Below are positions 63,827 to 64,000 of a stretch of 64,000 nucleotides of DNA, in pieces. The position numbers were made by a program, and so were the translations under genes. The notes under the pieces were generated by a model. It searched no databases. It had not been told where the DNA came from and worked only from the letters and a program-made list of their open reading frames with translations. Source of the stretch: Vigna angularis (lineage: Eukaryota; Streptophyta; Magnoliopsida; Fabales; Fabaceae); contig NC_068971.1 in the NCBI RefSeq assembly GCF_016808095.1, positions 33,589,631 through 33,653,630 on the forward strand, given 5' to 3'. The number at the start of each line of letters is the position of its first letter. The first letter of the stretch is position 1.

Positions 63827-64000
63827 CTGCTTCTCTCTCTAGGGTTTTTTCAATCCCAAATGTAGCTTATGATTTTGAATTGGAAAAGTGAAAAGGCGCC
63901 ACTTTAAAGCCTATCTTAATTCATTTTCATGTCATTTCGTTTTTTCGTGATAATATCAAAAGTTTATCATTTTTTTGTGTCAAAGTATCATTATCTATAG
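63827..64000. other. Window edge, nothing recognised
   Basis: A TTCTCTCTCTAGGGTTTTTTC block at about 63830 resembles a plant gene leader, but no start codon or domain follows in the window. Confidence 0.3.

Overview
This is nuclear DNA from a flowering plant, most likely a legume of the Phaseoleae type (Vigna, Phaseolus or Glycine relatives). The reasons are AT-rich intergenic DNA, GT-AG introns, a florigen-type PEBP gene whose protein resembles soybean FT5a as I recall it, and layers of plant transposons. There is no bacterial or organellar gene content.

Four host loci can be recognised. (1) A four-exon FLOWERING LOCUS T homologue lies at 1034-3915 (+). (2) A TMCO1-type ER membrane protein lies at 29940-30509 (-). 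(3) A three-exon SIP1-type aquaporin lies at 51032-53921 (+). (4) Two broken host genes are present: the 3' part of a short-chain dehydrogenase (15533-15933, -) and a gutted SEN1/MAGATAMA3-type helicase (58507-61674, +).

Most of the rest is mobile DNA. 1-5100: FT homologue with a long (AT)n tract just upstream of its start codon and a 1.1-kb inverted-repeat element between two (TA)n tracts in intron 2. 5136-12355: CACTA-derived material with a nested MITE, a transposase-associated-domain remnant and tandem arrays. 13096-14327: an LTR. 16072-27101: a Tekay/Del-type chromovirus with a 5-bp target duplication, a long 5' LTR, a deleted 3' LTR, and a 2.2-kb solo LTR of another family that splits its pol gene. 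36840-41400: copia-type LTR relics, a hAT MITE and a long direct repeat. 42586-48149: a Mutator-like element carrying a decayed transposase and, convergent with it, an intact two-exon GRF zinc-finger gene. 56400-58480: copia LTR and gag relics. 61170-61530: a copia 3' end inside the helicase pseudogene. 62276-63545: an array of about 207-bp monomers that alternate in type and switch orientation. 63557-63826: a 125-bp tandem repeat.

The host genes do not form a pathway. The biologically most interesting items are the FT homologue (substitutions in the external loop, microsatellites in regulatory positions), the nested retrotransposon history, the MULE with an intact accessory gene, and the mirrored satellite-like array. 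I saw no clearly new multi-gene system.
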